DNA of 64,000 nt. Source: [Phialemoniopsis] sp. UDSM-2020 (taxonomy: Eukaryota; Ascomycota; Sordariomycetes; Thyridiales; Thyridiaceae). Positions within the stretch are counted from its first letter, which is position 1; every line of letters starts with the position of its first letter. A model generated the notes under the pieces. That model worked only from the letters and a program-made list of their open reading frames with translations. It had not been told where the DNA came from and made no database searches. The stretch lies in contig JAEILZ010000002.1 of assembly GCA_018873225.1 (NCBI GenBank), forward strand, positions 1,488,001 through 1,552,000. Reading direction: 5' to 3'. Position numbers and translations under genes: made by a program. Below, one piece after another: positions 35,156 through 45,954 of the stretch.

Positions 35156-36787
35156 TCAGCGATAGGCGCGTGTACTCCTGCGGCTGCCAACACAACTGAT
35201 GCTATCACTCGGCGCGACGCTTCCCGCATCGTCATCCCAGTCGGCATGGCTGCTACCAACTCCGCTCGGTGGGAGCGGCACGCGATATGCTGACGCCTCA
35301 CTCGGCGGCAGAGGTACATGGCGAGCCGACACGTGACTCCGAGCGCGATCCAGCCCAGGATAATGCAGGCTCGCCGAGGTCGGGGGCACCCTGACTGTGG
35401 CTGTGGTAGCGCGGCTTCCGGCCCGCGACCGGGGAGGTGCGGCGGATGGCGCCGTCTGGGTCGGCGGTGCCGGAGGGCGCACGGTGCTGGACGACCGACG
35501 GCTCCTCGCCGACACATACGTTTCTCGGTCTCCCGTGTCGTACGAGCTGCGACGCACCGAATGCATCGAACGTGGCGGCTGGGCCGCGCTGTGCTTGGAG
35601 CTCACGTAGCTGCGGCGGTCGGCCTCAGTCAGGAGCAGAGGTTCGCGCGCGCCCGGCGCTTCGCTCCGACTGCGGACAGAAGGGCTCGAGTTCGTCCAGT
35701 AGCGCGTCGAGTGCCGACTGCGGCCGTCGTCGGGGGCGTCTTCCACCCCTTGATATCTCGAAGGCTCGACCTGACTGTATCGCGCGATCATGGTGGGTGG
35801 GGGTCGGCGATCGGCGACGGGTGTGTAATCGTCAGGATAGCGAATCTGTTCGACGGTCCGTTCTACCTCGACGACCCGGCCGCGACGGTCGGGATAGGGG
35901 TTCGGGAAAGAGGCGCTCCGCTGGAAGATGGGTGCCTTGAAGTCGTCCTGCGGCGCGGCGCGCCCACGATCGCTCTTGATCATCGAATACGTCACCGCAG
36001 CACCCGCGGCGGCGCCGACGGCGGCAGCACCCAGGAGGCCGACAACGCCGGCGGTAGTCAGGCCCTTGGAGCCCTCTCGTGGCGACGGCTTTGGTTCGAG
36101 CACCGATGTCGTGGTCACACTTCTCCTCAGGACAGTGGTGCCGGGAGCGTCGTCGTATTGGCGGCCAGGTCGCCTGGTCAATGCCATTGCAGGGTTGGGC
36201 GCCCTCGATGGCGTCGACGAGGCGGCGACGCCGTAATTCCAATCCATGATCCGGCTCACCTCATCGTGCGTCGATTGCGTCCTGCGCAGTGTCGAGCCTC
36301 CATACTCGGCAGGATAGGAAGGGGGCGGGACATAGACCACCTCCATCCTGTTGCCGTCCAGATCGGTGACCCTAGCACGGTCTCCTCTAATGTCAAGTCC
36401 ACCAGCTACGGAGCCTTGGACGAGGCCAGTGTGGGGGCCGTCGGCACTGGAGCCTGCGGCTGAGATGGCAGCAGAGCCGGGGTAGGCACGGGTGGCAAAT
36501 GTGTAAAACTCCCTGACCACCTCAAGCGACCCGGCGCTGAAGACAACGCGCGAATGTTTCAGTGGCTGGGTGCTGTTGTCTGCCTTGATTTCGCGCAGCT
36601 GGAAGACGCGGGTCGGGGGCGTCTGCGTGCCAAAGGTGACAGTGTGAAACCCCTGCTCGAAATCTGCCGAGAGATATCGTAGTCCAAGGGCCTGCGTGAC
36701 TGCAGAATAAAAGGACGAAGAAGACGGAAGGTGCGAGACCTCGAGAAAAGGGAGCATCGAGTCGGGGTTGAGCGATGCTGTTGACAC
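35156..36787 (-). CDS. VOC (glyoxalase/bleomycin-resistance fold) domain protein with membrane segment and disordered tail
   Basis: A single-exon gene of 543 aa. Residues 10-155 read like a vicinal-oxygen-chelate fold: FLEVSHLPSSSSFYSAVTQA at the start, FHTVTFGTQ, RVVFSAGSLEVVREFYTFA, and a closing ARVTDLDGNRMEVVYVPP, the D-x-D-G-N-x-x-E pattern of the family's last strand. Residues 243-270 are a small-residue membrane helix (LLGAAAVGAAAGAAVTYSMI) with GxxxA spacing. The remaining 270 residues are Ser/Arg/Pro-rich and probably disordered, with several SRRSS/RSRS stretches that could be phosphorylated. I do not know a defined substrate or reaction. The metal-binding residues of active glyoxalases are not clearly complete, so it may be a scaffold rather than an enzyme. 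The reading frame and codon use look normal. Confidence 0.8.
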   Translation of the reverse strand: MSTASLNPDSMLPFLEVSHLPSSSSFYSAVTQALGLRYLSADFEQGFHTVTFGTQTPPTRVFQLREIKADNSTQPLKHSRVVFSAGSLEVVREFYTFATRAYPGSAAISAAGSSADGPHTGLVQGSVAGGLDIRGDRARVTDLDGNRMEVVYVPPPSYPAEYGGSTLRRTQSTHDEVSRIMDWNYGVAASSTPSRAPNPAMALTRRPGRQYDDAPGTTVLRRSVTTTSVLEPKPSPREGSKGLTTAGVVGLLGAAAVGAAAGAAVTYSMIKSDRGRAAPQDDFKAPIFQRSASFPNPYPDRRGRVVEVERTVEQIRYPDDYTPVADRRPPPTMIARYSQVEPSRYQGVEDAPDDGRSRHSTRYWTNSSPSVRSRSEAPGAREPLLLTEADRRSYVSSKHSAAQPPRSMHSVRRSSYDTGDRETYVSARSRRSSSTVRPPAPPTQTAPSAAPPRSRAGSRATTATVRVPPTSASLHYPGLDRARSHVSARHVPLPPSEASAYRVPLPPSGVGSSHADWDDDAGSVAPSDSISCVGSRRSTRAYR

Positions 36788-38234
36788 CCAGGGAAAGGGA
36801 AAGGGGATTCTGGCAGGATACCGCTGGGGTGCCGGGGCTATAAAAGAAGCCTCGGAGAGAGGGTGGTAAAGTGCGGAGAGGTGGTCTGTTCTTGTGTGTG
36901 TGTATATGTGTGTATGTGCGAGGGTGTGACCCGTGTTGCAGAGGGTCGGGGGGAGGCAGTGTGACGAGGACTTTGAGTGGTCCTAGGAGAGAAAAGACAC
37001 AAGCAACGGTCGTGCGAAGAAGCAGGCTGGGGTGAAGGAGGGTGTGGACTGTCGCCGGTGTCTATGGTAGCTCGGGCTTATGAACCGTAGCCCGGGTGGG
37101 TGGACAGAAGTCGGTGACGGTGAGGCACAGGCTGGGCTTTCGTCAGGCAGTATGCCTCGCCGCTACAAAAGGCATTCAAGTGAGGCGGGTGTTGAATCAA
37201 TGTGTGTAGTTAGTTTTAGAGTTGGGCCACATTCGAGAGGGCAGCTGAAGTAAAGTAGATAAGCAAAAGGAGAGACGAGAGCGAACCGAGCAGGAAACAA
37301 TCCTCACTAAGAACTGCTGGCGGTCCTTAGTTATTCTCGTTAAGGTAGAGATACGCCCGCCCTGTGAACTCACCGTAGACCTCACTGGGTGGGTTTAGGA
37401 CTGGAGATCTGATCTCCAGTGAGATACGTGGTAAGACAGCACATCACTTAATGCCAACGGGGTCGATGGAGTCCAGCTCTGGGGCTGTCATTGCCTCAAT
37501 GGTGGGAGGGACGGTAGGGTGGATGGGCACTGAGGTCGTCCGTCCCCTCATGGCTTGGCAAGTTTTGTTTTGGAAGAAGAAGCAGCACGCCCAAAGAGAG
37601 AAGCAAGGCAGCATCCATGGAATCACTGGCTGTCACACCTCGACCCCAAACCTCGAGGATCGAGAGGGCTCCGAGGAGTCTCCATCAAATCAGGCCGCCC
37701 CGCTTCCCAGCGGCCCGCCAGCGGCGCCATTTAATTCTTATGTACACGTCGTACTCCACCCGCCGCGTCGTCCAACAATACCCCGGGGAGCAAAGCGTTG
37801 TCCGTCATCTAGCAAGGGTCCAACGGAGACGATTCCTGCAGCGCACCTGAAAGGGATGGGCTCCAATCGATGGAATCTATTTCTGCCAGTGCCAGCCATC
37901 CGGCGGCTACAGATCATTCAGAGTGGTCCGAGGCGCACACACACACACAGCTAAGGCAGCCATGCAGGTGGTGTCACCGCCCCGGGATGCTTAATTCGCA
38001 CAAGTCACCCAGCATCCAGGCGTGCCGGCAGCGGCGGTTGTGCACATGAGCAACGAGTTACCTGACGATCTCGACTCTGTGCAGTCCGTTGCCAAACGAG
38101 GGCGTGGGAGTGGTACCCAAGTACCGTACCGCCAGAGCCCAACTAGCGCTCGGGCAGGATAGCACATCGCCGCCCCATTCCATCCCGAAATATGTGACTC
38201 GTACCTACTTTACCTAGTCCTCATTTGATGAGGC
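36788..38234. other. Gene-free stretch upstream of the VOC gene
   Basis: Contains (TG)n-like sequence near 36893-36920 and (AC)n at 37936-37948. A 167-codon plus-strand frame at 37451-37954 has no family resemblance and no convincing splice context. Nothing else is supported. Confidence 0.5.
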
Positions 38235-38592
38235 ATGGCGTCGCCTCCGGACCCAAGACTCGTTAGTGACAAAGAATTCCTGGTGTTCCACGAGCAGAAC
38301 TTTGACCCTTGTAATTATTGGCCGGCTGCCACTTGGGCTGTGTGCGCCATGGTCATGACCGCGGGCAACAACCTTAGCAAAGTAAAGCTAGACGGCCTTG
38401 TACCTTTCTACACACAATCGCTTGCAGGTATGATTCAACTATGCCGATTCTCATAACACTGCCGCCAAGTCAGAGCACGAGAGCCAAGTGACGGTGGATG
38501 CACGGCCTGCTTTTGAGGTCATTTATATACTTTCGCACAAGAGAAGACGTAACAGGCCGTGGGTGGAATTGCTCGCTACCGGAAACCATTAG
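38235..38592 (+). CDS. Possible small two-exon hypothetical protein
   Basis: A start at 38235 opens a frame beginning MASPPDPRLVSDKEF that reaches a good donor (TTGCAG^GTATGA) after 38427. Splicing to 38474 (AAGTCAG^AGC) continues in frame with EHESQVTVDARPAFEVIYIL and ends at a TAG at 38590-38592, for 103 aa. The amino-acid composition looks protein-like and cysteine- and tryptophan-containing, but I recognise no family. It could be a fragment of a longer decayed gene or chance. No expression signals beyond the splice consensus support it. Confidence 0.3.
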
Positions 38593-39367
38593 CGGCTTTA
38601 TCAACATTTCTGTGATGCTCAGTCCAACAGTCAGTCCCTTGTGGGATTCACTGGTCACGTCGCCAAGCCTGCAGCAGCCTGCGAGCAGTGTACGTAAAAC
38701 GCGTGGATCTCTTTCCCTCTCGTCCTTTGCACTTTTGGTATGATGCGTGTGTCATCGACGTGGTGGTACGGACTGAACGTCTTTGCAGTCCAGCAACCGA
38801 CTGAACCCAATAAAATGTCTCCTCCCCTCCCCAATCCCTCTCTGCCCTGCTTCTAGCAAAGAAAGTGAATGCTCTTGGTCGCTGTCACGGGCGACGGTAC
38901 GAGGATGGCGCGGCAATCGTGGGTCTGGCAGGTCAGTAGTGGCAGCGCATCTACAGTGGCAGAAACAGAAGAGATGAAGAAGAAAGAAGAAGGAAACAAC
39001 AGGGTGGGCAGGTTGAAGTGCGCCACGGAGACGACTGAAAGCGTCTTGGATCCGTTGTTGAACGCCCCCCATGTTTTGGTTGTAAAAACAGCGATAGCGT
39101 GAGCACAGACGACCCAAGTTTCCGGGAGCCTCGGGCAGACGGCCGCCATGTTGTATAGCAGCCCCTGCGCAGAGGCCCCGGCCTTTCATCTCGACATCGA
39201 GCAAGAGCACACAGAAGGAGGGGGGAAGACCCATGTAGGGGTCTATCCCGCAATACCCGGCACTGTGCCAGCAGCCCTCATCTGTTTCGAACATGCCATT
39301 GACCATTCCACCTAGCCCAGGGGGTGCCGCCAGGCCATTGCCGCACGAACTGAGCGGCGCGGCCCGG
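38593..39367. other. Spacer downstream of EMG1
   Basis: The minus-strand frame over 38752-39582 overlaps the last EMG1 exon out of frame and is a shadow. No gene is supported here. Confidence 0.55.
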
Positions 39368-40630
39368 TCATAGAATGCCCCATGAATCTTCAGCGGCGTG
39401 GCAGAACTTGCTGCAAGCAACACTGGCCGATAGGCTGTAGTTGCTGATGGAGATCTTCTCATCGACATAGGCATCGGCGAAATTATCCGCACCCTTGGCC
39501 ATGGCGCCAACAAAGACGCAAATGCTCTCGTTGTCGTCGAGCGTGTCAATGTAGTCCCGGACGCGGACGACACGCTCGTCAAAGCTCAGCGTGATCTTTC
39601 GGCAGTTGGGAGGCAGGTGGTCGGTGATGGGATTTTGGATGACGCGGAGCAGCTTCTCCTGCGAATTAGTAGAGCGAATGGAGAGGCGGTGAAGCAGCTG
39701 CACCATCAGGCCGGCAAAACGCTTGAAGGTACGAGGGATGCGGACCGAGGGCGAGACCTCGATGAGCACACCCTTGGCGGTCTGGATGTAGATCTGCAGC
39801 CTACCGGCCTTGTTGATGGGCGAGTCGAGGAGGGTGAGTAGGCACTAGACGCGGTGAGCGACCTGGGGTTAGCTGAGAGATCGGAGAGGCAGAGGGACAG
39901 TTTGGGTGGGCGGACCTGGTGGGTGATATCGGGCCGAGCGTCACTGATATCACGGTTCATCTTGCGCATGACACCAATGTGCTCATCGCTGTTGAGCAGC
40001 GAGTACTTCTCCTCACGGTGGGCACCGAGGCGGCCGGGGCCACCGCCATGAGAGGCTTTGTACGTCTCGAGGCTGGCATTGGAGAGGACGACGATAAGTC
40101 TCTTGGTGTCCTTGTCCGAGTGGGTGATGGGGACATGCTGTTCGGGGACGAGTTGCGGGAGAGCCGGTGGCGGGAGGGACTGGGTGCCTGGCATGGTAGG
40201 GGAGAGAGTCAGAGAGAGGGAGACGGCTTGATTTTGAAGCTCCGAAACGGGGTGGGTGGAGTGAGGAGGACGAGGAGAAGGACACAGACAAAATCCCGAC
40301 TTGTTTTGCCATGGATTGAATGCCGCTCGTCATTGACGACCACGATCTGGATGCGGGCTATGGTGCAGTGGTGCAGTAGTGGTGCAGTGGTAGTCGTGCA
40401 CGCGAGCAGACCATCCACGGAAAGCAATGGCAGGTTGGCGGGCATGGACTGTAGCAACCACCGAGGAAGGCTCATTTGGTCGGTCGCAGCTTCACATCAC
40501 ATGCATGGACCTCCCGAGACATCGTCCGATGCCACCAAATGTTTCAACTCGGGGTTGTTTGATCAAGGAAGAGGAAGGAGAGAGGGGAGCGGTATCCAGA
40601 CTTACGTGGTCTCTTGCCTAGGGACGACAT
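39368..40630 (-). CDS. EMG1: 18S rRNA (pseudouridine-N1)-methyltransferase EMG1/NEP1
   Basis: Three exons (40630-40606, 40187-39916, 39844-39368) give 257 aa. Exon 1 encodes only MSSLGKRP plus one base and is followed by a 418-bp intron, the longest assigned in this window. Family marks are [36 protein letters not shown], then [43 protein letters not shown], and near the end [11 protein letters not shown] and [19 protein letters not shown]1 is a SPOUT-fold enzyme that methylates a pseudouridine in helix 35 of 18S rRNA and also helps assemble the small subunit, in the nucleolus. The GxxA..G loop near the C-terminus forms the knot that binds S-adenosylmethionine. Length matches fungal orthologues, and all joins are frame-consistent. 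Confidence 0.95.
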
Positions 40631-42960
40631 TGTCGGTCGGAGTGGCGGTGGTGGCTGCGCGCGCGCCGAGCGTAGCAAGTATCGTGATGAAGAGCTGGGC
40701 TGTTGTTGACCGTGATTCGAGCGGTGGGTTTGCCGAATCAATGTTTGGCTCAATGGTCGCAATCAAGATTTGGTGAATGTGAAGACTCTCTCTCACACTC
40801 TGTCTCTCGCTCTTCTACATGTAATTTTTGGGGAAGGGAGGGGATTGCAGGGTCCATGTCTGGTGCATCCCTCGTCGGGGCCAAAAAGTTTTCAGCGCCC
40901 AGCACAGTCAGCGAAAAATTAAGGTAAGCCTCAATACTCTAGTACCAGATACATGCTTAGTCCCTGGTAAGCCTAAGCCTAATGAGCGTAAGGTAAGTAA
41001 CTAGTGCTAAACTCCACCCGCACGCGTCTGCCAAATCCAGCATCAACATCTCTTCAACCTAGGTGCTTCTCGAGGACTCGGCAAGTAAGATGGACTTTGG
41101 TTGGGCAACTTGCTTTTATGTTTTCTCCCAGGCCGGTGCCTCACATTAAGTACTAGGTCTAGAGAGCTTGTCAATTGGCAACAACAACTGATCCCTGCCC
41201 AGCTTGCAAGGCATGGAATTGACCCATCCTGATCGGCGTTTCGGCCCCAGCCGGAGACATGCCTGCCCGTCCCGTGGCTTGATGTGACCTCCTCAACACC
41301 AAATCGATGCGTCAGCGTAGTGTTGGTCGCATATGATGGGAGGCGGCAATTGTGCTCTCTCAGCCGGAGGCCATTGAGATCTCCGTCTCGAATTGCTCAA
41401 AATCAGCCCACTCTTGCCGTGCGCTGTTGCTGGAGCACGAGTCGACAACCACAAAGAAATCCCAGGCTACAGACCTGCCTCATTCAAAGGCCGCCACGAG
41501 TGAACTTTTGTGTGAACAAACAGCATTCTCCAAACAAGCCATGAATCTATGAGATCATGTCAAGATCTCGGGACTTAACTGAGATGGTTCGGCTGATCTC
41601 ATCCTCGCATATCTAGGTCGGGTCCTACAGAACGAGAAGTGACGGGCGTACTGCTCTCCAAAACATCTCACAGCGAATGGTAGGGCATCGGTGCTCTTAT
41701 GCTGCGGGACCTTGGCGAAACGTCCGAACGCCGCGATCCGTATCGGCATTTTAGGCGGCCTCGGAATCCGGTTGCAGCAACATGGAGGGGACCAGGGCAG
41801 ATGGAAAAGCTTGTCCATCAAGTGTCTGGCAAGCAGAGCCCAATCGAAGCAGGTTGTATGTTTGGTACTTGCAGGTAGGTATCCGTATATAATCTGACAA
41901 TTTATTATCCCCAGTTCCATCTCTCTGTCATCTGAGACATGTCGCGTCTCGGACGTGAGTGCTTGCGTGCGCGTGTGCCGCCTCGACATGGGGTGTGCGT
42001 TGGTTTGCACACGGGCCACCAAACTGCCGATGACATTTTGACGACGACACCTCTCAACTGGGATCACCGTCCGGTGTGCAACCACGCTCGAACCAATCAT
42101 CATCATCAATGATTGTGTGTTCTGCTGCTATCGTTCAACGACTTCACACGAGTCATATTGACCTGACAGCTCGTTGCTCATAGTGGGTGCACAGTTCCAA
42201 AAGGCCGGCCGGACCTCGAGAACCAAGTACGCACATGAAGGGACAACCCTCGGGTCGAGGAGAGTCTCGAGGAGATGCTGCTAGTCGCGGCATGATGCTC
42301 CGTGCTGGTTGAAATGGATGAACCAACCCCAGCCATTGCTCGCTTTCAGGTAATCCCTCTGGCAGTTCCACCTCTCAGACGTAGCCGCCAACTCAACCGC
42401 TCTTCCGGAATCAGATACGTCCACGTTCTGACAGAATCGAGCCCGCAAGCCAGCCGCTTGCCTTGGTTTGTTTCTCGCCCGTCCGCCATATGGCGAGGCT
42501 CCCGCTCTCTAGTTCTTGGCCCCTGTGACGGGCACACCCTCATGTTCGGTTTCAACACCTCAATGCATCCACGGGATCTCCCTTCCCTACGCCCTGATCT
42601 CCCAAGAGACACTTCCCTTTGTGATCTCCACGCCCATCACCTCTGCCTGCCGCCTTTGCCAAGAGGGATAAAGACTCTCCTATGGCCATCCTCCTCACCG
42701 GAATTGCCTCTGCAGCCCTCCCAGAGTCCTGCGATATAACCCTACGCTCCTTGACACCCCGTGGCAGTACCACCTCTTTCTTCCTTTCCCTTCTTCTCTT
42801 TTATATTTCCATTCCTCTCGCTTAAGGTCAGCCTTGCCAGCCAAGTCTACAGGATCACGTTGACCGTGCATCCCACTTTCGTTCCTTACAGTCTGTCTGT
42901 TCTTCATCGCGTCGTCTTTGAGTATCGGCACACCATACATTCGTTTGAACCTCCAGAGTC
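40631..42960. other. Long divergent intergenic region EMG1 / secreted micro-exon gene
   Basis: 2.3 kb without a supported gene. Small palindrome-like TAAGCCTAAGCCT sequence occurs at about 40968-40985. C/T-rich sequence precedes the secreted-protein gene (42770-42830), typical of a transcription start region. Short frames at 41284-41552 and 42302-42739 show no families. Confidence 0.5.
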
Positions 42961-44913
42961 ATGGTGTCCGCCAAGCTCCTGAGCACTGCGGTGCTCTTGT
43001 CTCTTGCAGCCACGTCAGCGGCACAACAAGGACAGCAACAAGGCGGAGGCAACAACAATAATAATAACAACAACAATGGAGGGAACGGGCAGGCGAACCA
43101 GGCGCAGAACGGCGGAGCGGACGGGACTCAACTGCTGCCGAATGCCGTGCAGACCGGGTCGTTCTTCGACGGGCAGCAGGCACTAGGCGCTGATGCGGAC
43201 CAGGTCGCCGCTGCTACTTCTAAGAACAACTTTATCAACTTCTGCGCCGGCAAAACTCTTACCAACGGTCTGCAGATCACCGATGGCTCTTGCAACGGCA
43301 TTGGTAAGTCCATATGATGCCTCCAACCGGGCAGGCCCGTGCTGACTACAGGCTCCCAGTGATGGGCGACATCCCTGCGAAGAACAAGATGATCTCGACC
43401 ATCATCACCTTTCCGCAAGCTGGACAGACGATTGAGAGCGGCAAGGACTTCAACATCACAGTCCAGGTCAACGGCCTCCAGGCCGGCGCCTTCACCAATG
43501 CCGTCGCGACCTATTATTCGTCGCCCCAGACGCTCAACGGCCAGGGCAACGTCATCGGTCACACCCACGTCACCGTGCAAGATCTCGGCCAGAGCCTCAA
43601 CCCAGGCCAGCCCCCAGACCCGACCCAGTTTGCATTTTTCAAGGGAATCAACGACGCCGGCAACGGAAACGGCCTACTCCAGGCCGTTGTTACTGGTGGA
43701 CTCCCGCCCGGACAGTTCCGCGTCTGCACCCTCACCTCTGCCTCCAATCACCAGCCTGTCATCATGCCCGTGGCCCAGCGCGGATCTCAGGACGACTGCA
43801 CCAAGTTCACGGTTAATGGCAATGACAATGATATCAACGATGCAGCAAACAACGGAGCCAAAGGTCAGGACGCTGCGGCAGAAGCCCAAAAGGCTGTCGA
43901 TCTAGGGCCTGGGGCTATAGACCCGAATGCAGGCCAAGATGGTCAGGACGGCCAGGGCGGCCAGGGCGGCCAGGGCGGCCAGGATGGCCAGCAGCGTAGG
44001 TCTTTCCCGCGCCTTGAGACGTCGCGACCTACTGACATGGCTATAGAGGGCAACAACAATCAAAATCAGCAACAGGGAGGCAACCAGCGTATGTGAACGA
44101 TCCTACAGATTCTACAAGCCTCATCTAGCCTCATCTAAGGTCCCTTATTAACGGCGAATCTTTGTTTAGAGAACAATAATCAAAACCAGCAAGGCAATCA
44201 GCGTATGTCACCAGCTCCGTCATGACGTTTCAACCTACTGACGTGGCTGTAGAGGACAACAACAATCAGAGCCAACAGGGTAACCAGCGTATGTCCATGA
44301 CACTGTAAGCCTGGTCTAGGGATCACACTAACGCCCAATTCTTCCTTCTTTAGAAAACAATAATCAAAACCAGCAAGGCAATCAGCGTATGTCACCAGCT
44401 CCGCGATGAGACTCCAACCCCTACTGACGAACCCTACTGACATGGCTATAGAGGGCAACAACAATCAGAGCCAACAGGGCAACCAGCGTATGTCCATGAC
44501 ACTGTAAGCCTCGTCTGAGGATGTCAATTTAACGTCTATCTCTAGAAAACCAATCTCAGGGCGGGCAGCAAAACGCAAATGGCCAGCAAGGAGGAAACGG
44601 TGGCAGCCAGCGTACGTTCATGCCCCCGCATATGACCGACGTCTCAGGAAATCTCATTGACATCTTCCCGCAGAAAACCAATCGCAAGGGGGCCAAGCCA
44701 AGGGTCAACAAGGCCAGGGTCAACAAGGCCAGCAGCAGCAGGGCCAGCAGCAGGGTCAGCAGCAAGGTCAACGTCAGTGATGATGCGATTCATGTCTTCT
44801 TTTTATATCTTTTTGACTAACATGCTTTGCTTATAGAGAAGGATCAGAAGCAGGAGGAGGGCAATAAGAAAGCCCGCCTAGCTCGCCTTGCCCGCAGGAG
44901 CTTCATCGCTTAG
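42961..44913 (+). CDS. Secreted N/Q/G-rich protein with a tail encoded by a micro-exon array
   Basis: Ten exons give 466 aa: 42961-43303, 43360-43995, 44047-44088, 44170-44202, 44253-44288, 44354-44386, 44452-44487, 44546-44611, 44674-44772, 44837-44913. A signal peptide (MVSAKLLSTAVLLSLAATSA) is followed by an Asn/Gln/Gly-rich stretch, then a cysteine-containing core: NFINFCAGKTLTNGLQ, MGDIPAKNKMISTII, QGNVIGHTHVTVQDLG, FRVCTLTSASNHQPVIMPVA, and DDCTKF. This core recalls a widespread secreted family in Sordariomycetes that databases often mislabel as ribosomal protein S17; that is memory, not a search. Exons 3-9 are 33-99 bp, all multiples of 3, all phase 1, each ending CAGC or CAAC. The last exon is basic (KKARLARLARRSFIA). 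The 51-bp intron 2 is open in frame, so it may be retained. Function unknown; probably wall- or matrix-associated. Confidence 0.78.
43938..43992 (+). repeat. GGCCAGGGC tandem repeat encoding Gly-Gln-Gly
   Basis: Nine-base units run through the end of exon 2 of the secreted gene and encode GQGGQGGQG-type sequence. Confidence 0.85.
44170..44545 (+). repeat. Tandem duplication of a two-exon/two-intron unit
   Basis: 44170-44353 and 44354-44545 are copies of one unit: a 33-bp exon, an intron starting GTATGTCACCAGCTCCG, a 36-bp exon, and an intron starting GTATGTCCATGACACTGTAA. Exons are nearly identical and the intron starts are conserved, showing recent duplication with its introns. Confidence 0.9.
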
Positions 44914-45954
44914 AACAACACTGGGCTTGACTCTTCGATGCAATTCCTCTTCATTACTAGTCATCAACGCGGGTGTCAATGAAGCTATGTCATAGTCCAA
45001 CCTCTCCCTAAGAGAAGTCACAGAACCCCCGGATGAGCTCTTAGCGGCCGCGTCCTGCGAGGTATACTCAGATGACTCTAATTAGATGGGAGGGCTTTAA
45101 CGTCACGCTAGGGTTACATTCGGTAACCCCTAACCATTCATGCAGGACATGTTTTTTTTTTGGAGGGAAACGACTTTAGCTTAGTGACGTAGATTCGGAG
45201 CCTGCGGGCTCGGCGGCATGCTTTTACATCGGCTGTCTAGAATGTGAAACTCTTTTAATATATCCATATATGCTTGCTAGGCTCGAGGTAATTAGGTTTG
45301 GTCAGTTGCGTAATATGGCTGTCAGCCTCAAGTCGAACCTGCTATCCTCACCTGAGGGTTTTGTGTATCGAGTAGCAGTCGTTGCAGGTCCCTTTGGTAT
45401 GGCAATATGATGTGAATATACATCGAAAAAACATCTCGACCGATGCAGCTAGATTATCACCATATGTCTGTCTGGCAGGTTTGGCACTTCCGGGTTACGG
45501 GTACTTGATGATTCGAAGTATACGAGTGTGAAAGGTCAACTATCTTATTATTCATGTGCATGTTACCAGAGCAGTGCTTTGCCTTGGGGTGGTACATGAT
45601 GAGGTTCTCTAAATGGACTCAGAAGTCCAGAAATTTGTCATTGCGTTTGGGGACTCTGATTACTGCAAGACTATCCGAACCCACCAGAGAGAGGAGAGAA
45701 TGCCATGCAAATCTACTGCAATGGTATTTCAATGACTTTTGGTTCATCTAAGCATCCCCATAACCTTTTTCTACTCATCCTACGTACCCAACCCTCCTCA
45801 CTTTGATCTCACCTGAAGTTCACCAGTTCTACACATTTCCTTCCACACAGATCCATCAGCACAATTTGGTCCTACACGATTGAATCTTTATAATAGTCGA
45901 CCATAAAGTCCATCCAACGTCTCCCACCATTTGCTTCCTCAACTAACCGACAAG
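44914..45954. other. Spacer between secreted gene and helicase pseudogenes
   Basis: About 1 kb, mildly A+T-rich, with no recognisable gene. A 65-codon frame at 45554-45751 shows no family. Confidence 0.55.

Noticed and set aside
35318..36463. Plus-strand frame of 381 codons
   Set aside because: Antisense shadow of the VOC-fold gene; Arg/Gly-rich composition is typical of complement frames in GC-rich coding DNA.
37451..37954. Plus-strand frame of 167 codons
   Set aside because: Low-complexity composition, no motif, runs through an (AC)n repeat; no supporting signals.
38752..39582. Minus-strand frame of 276 codons
   Set aside because: Overlaps the last EMG1 exon out of frame and shows no conserved sequence.
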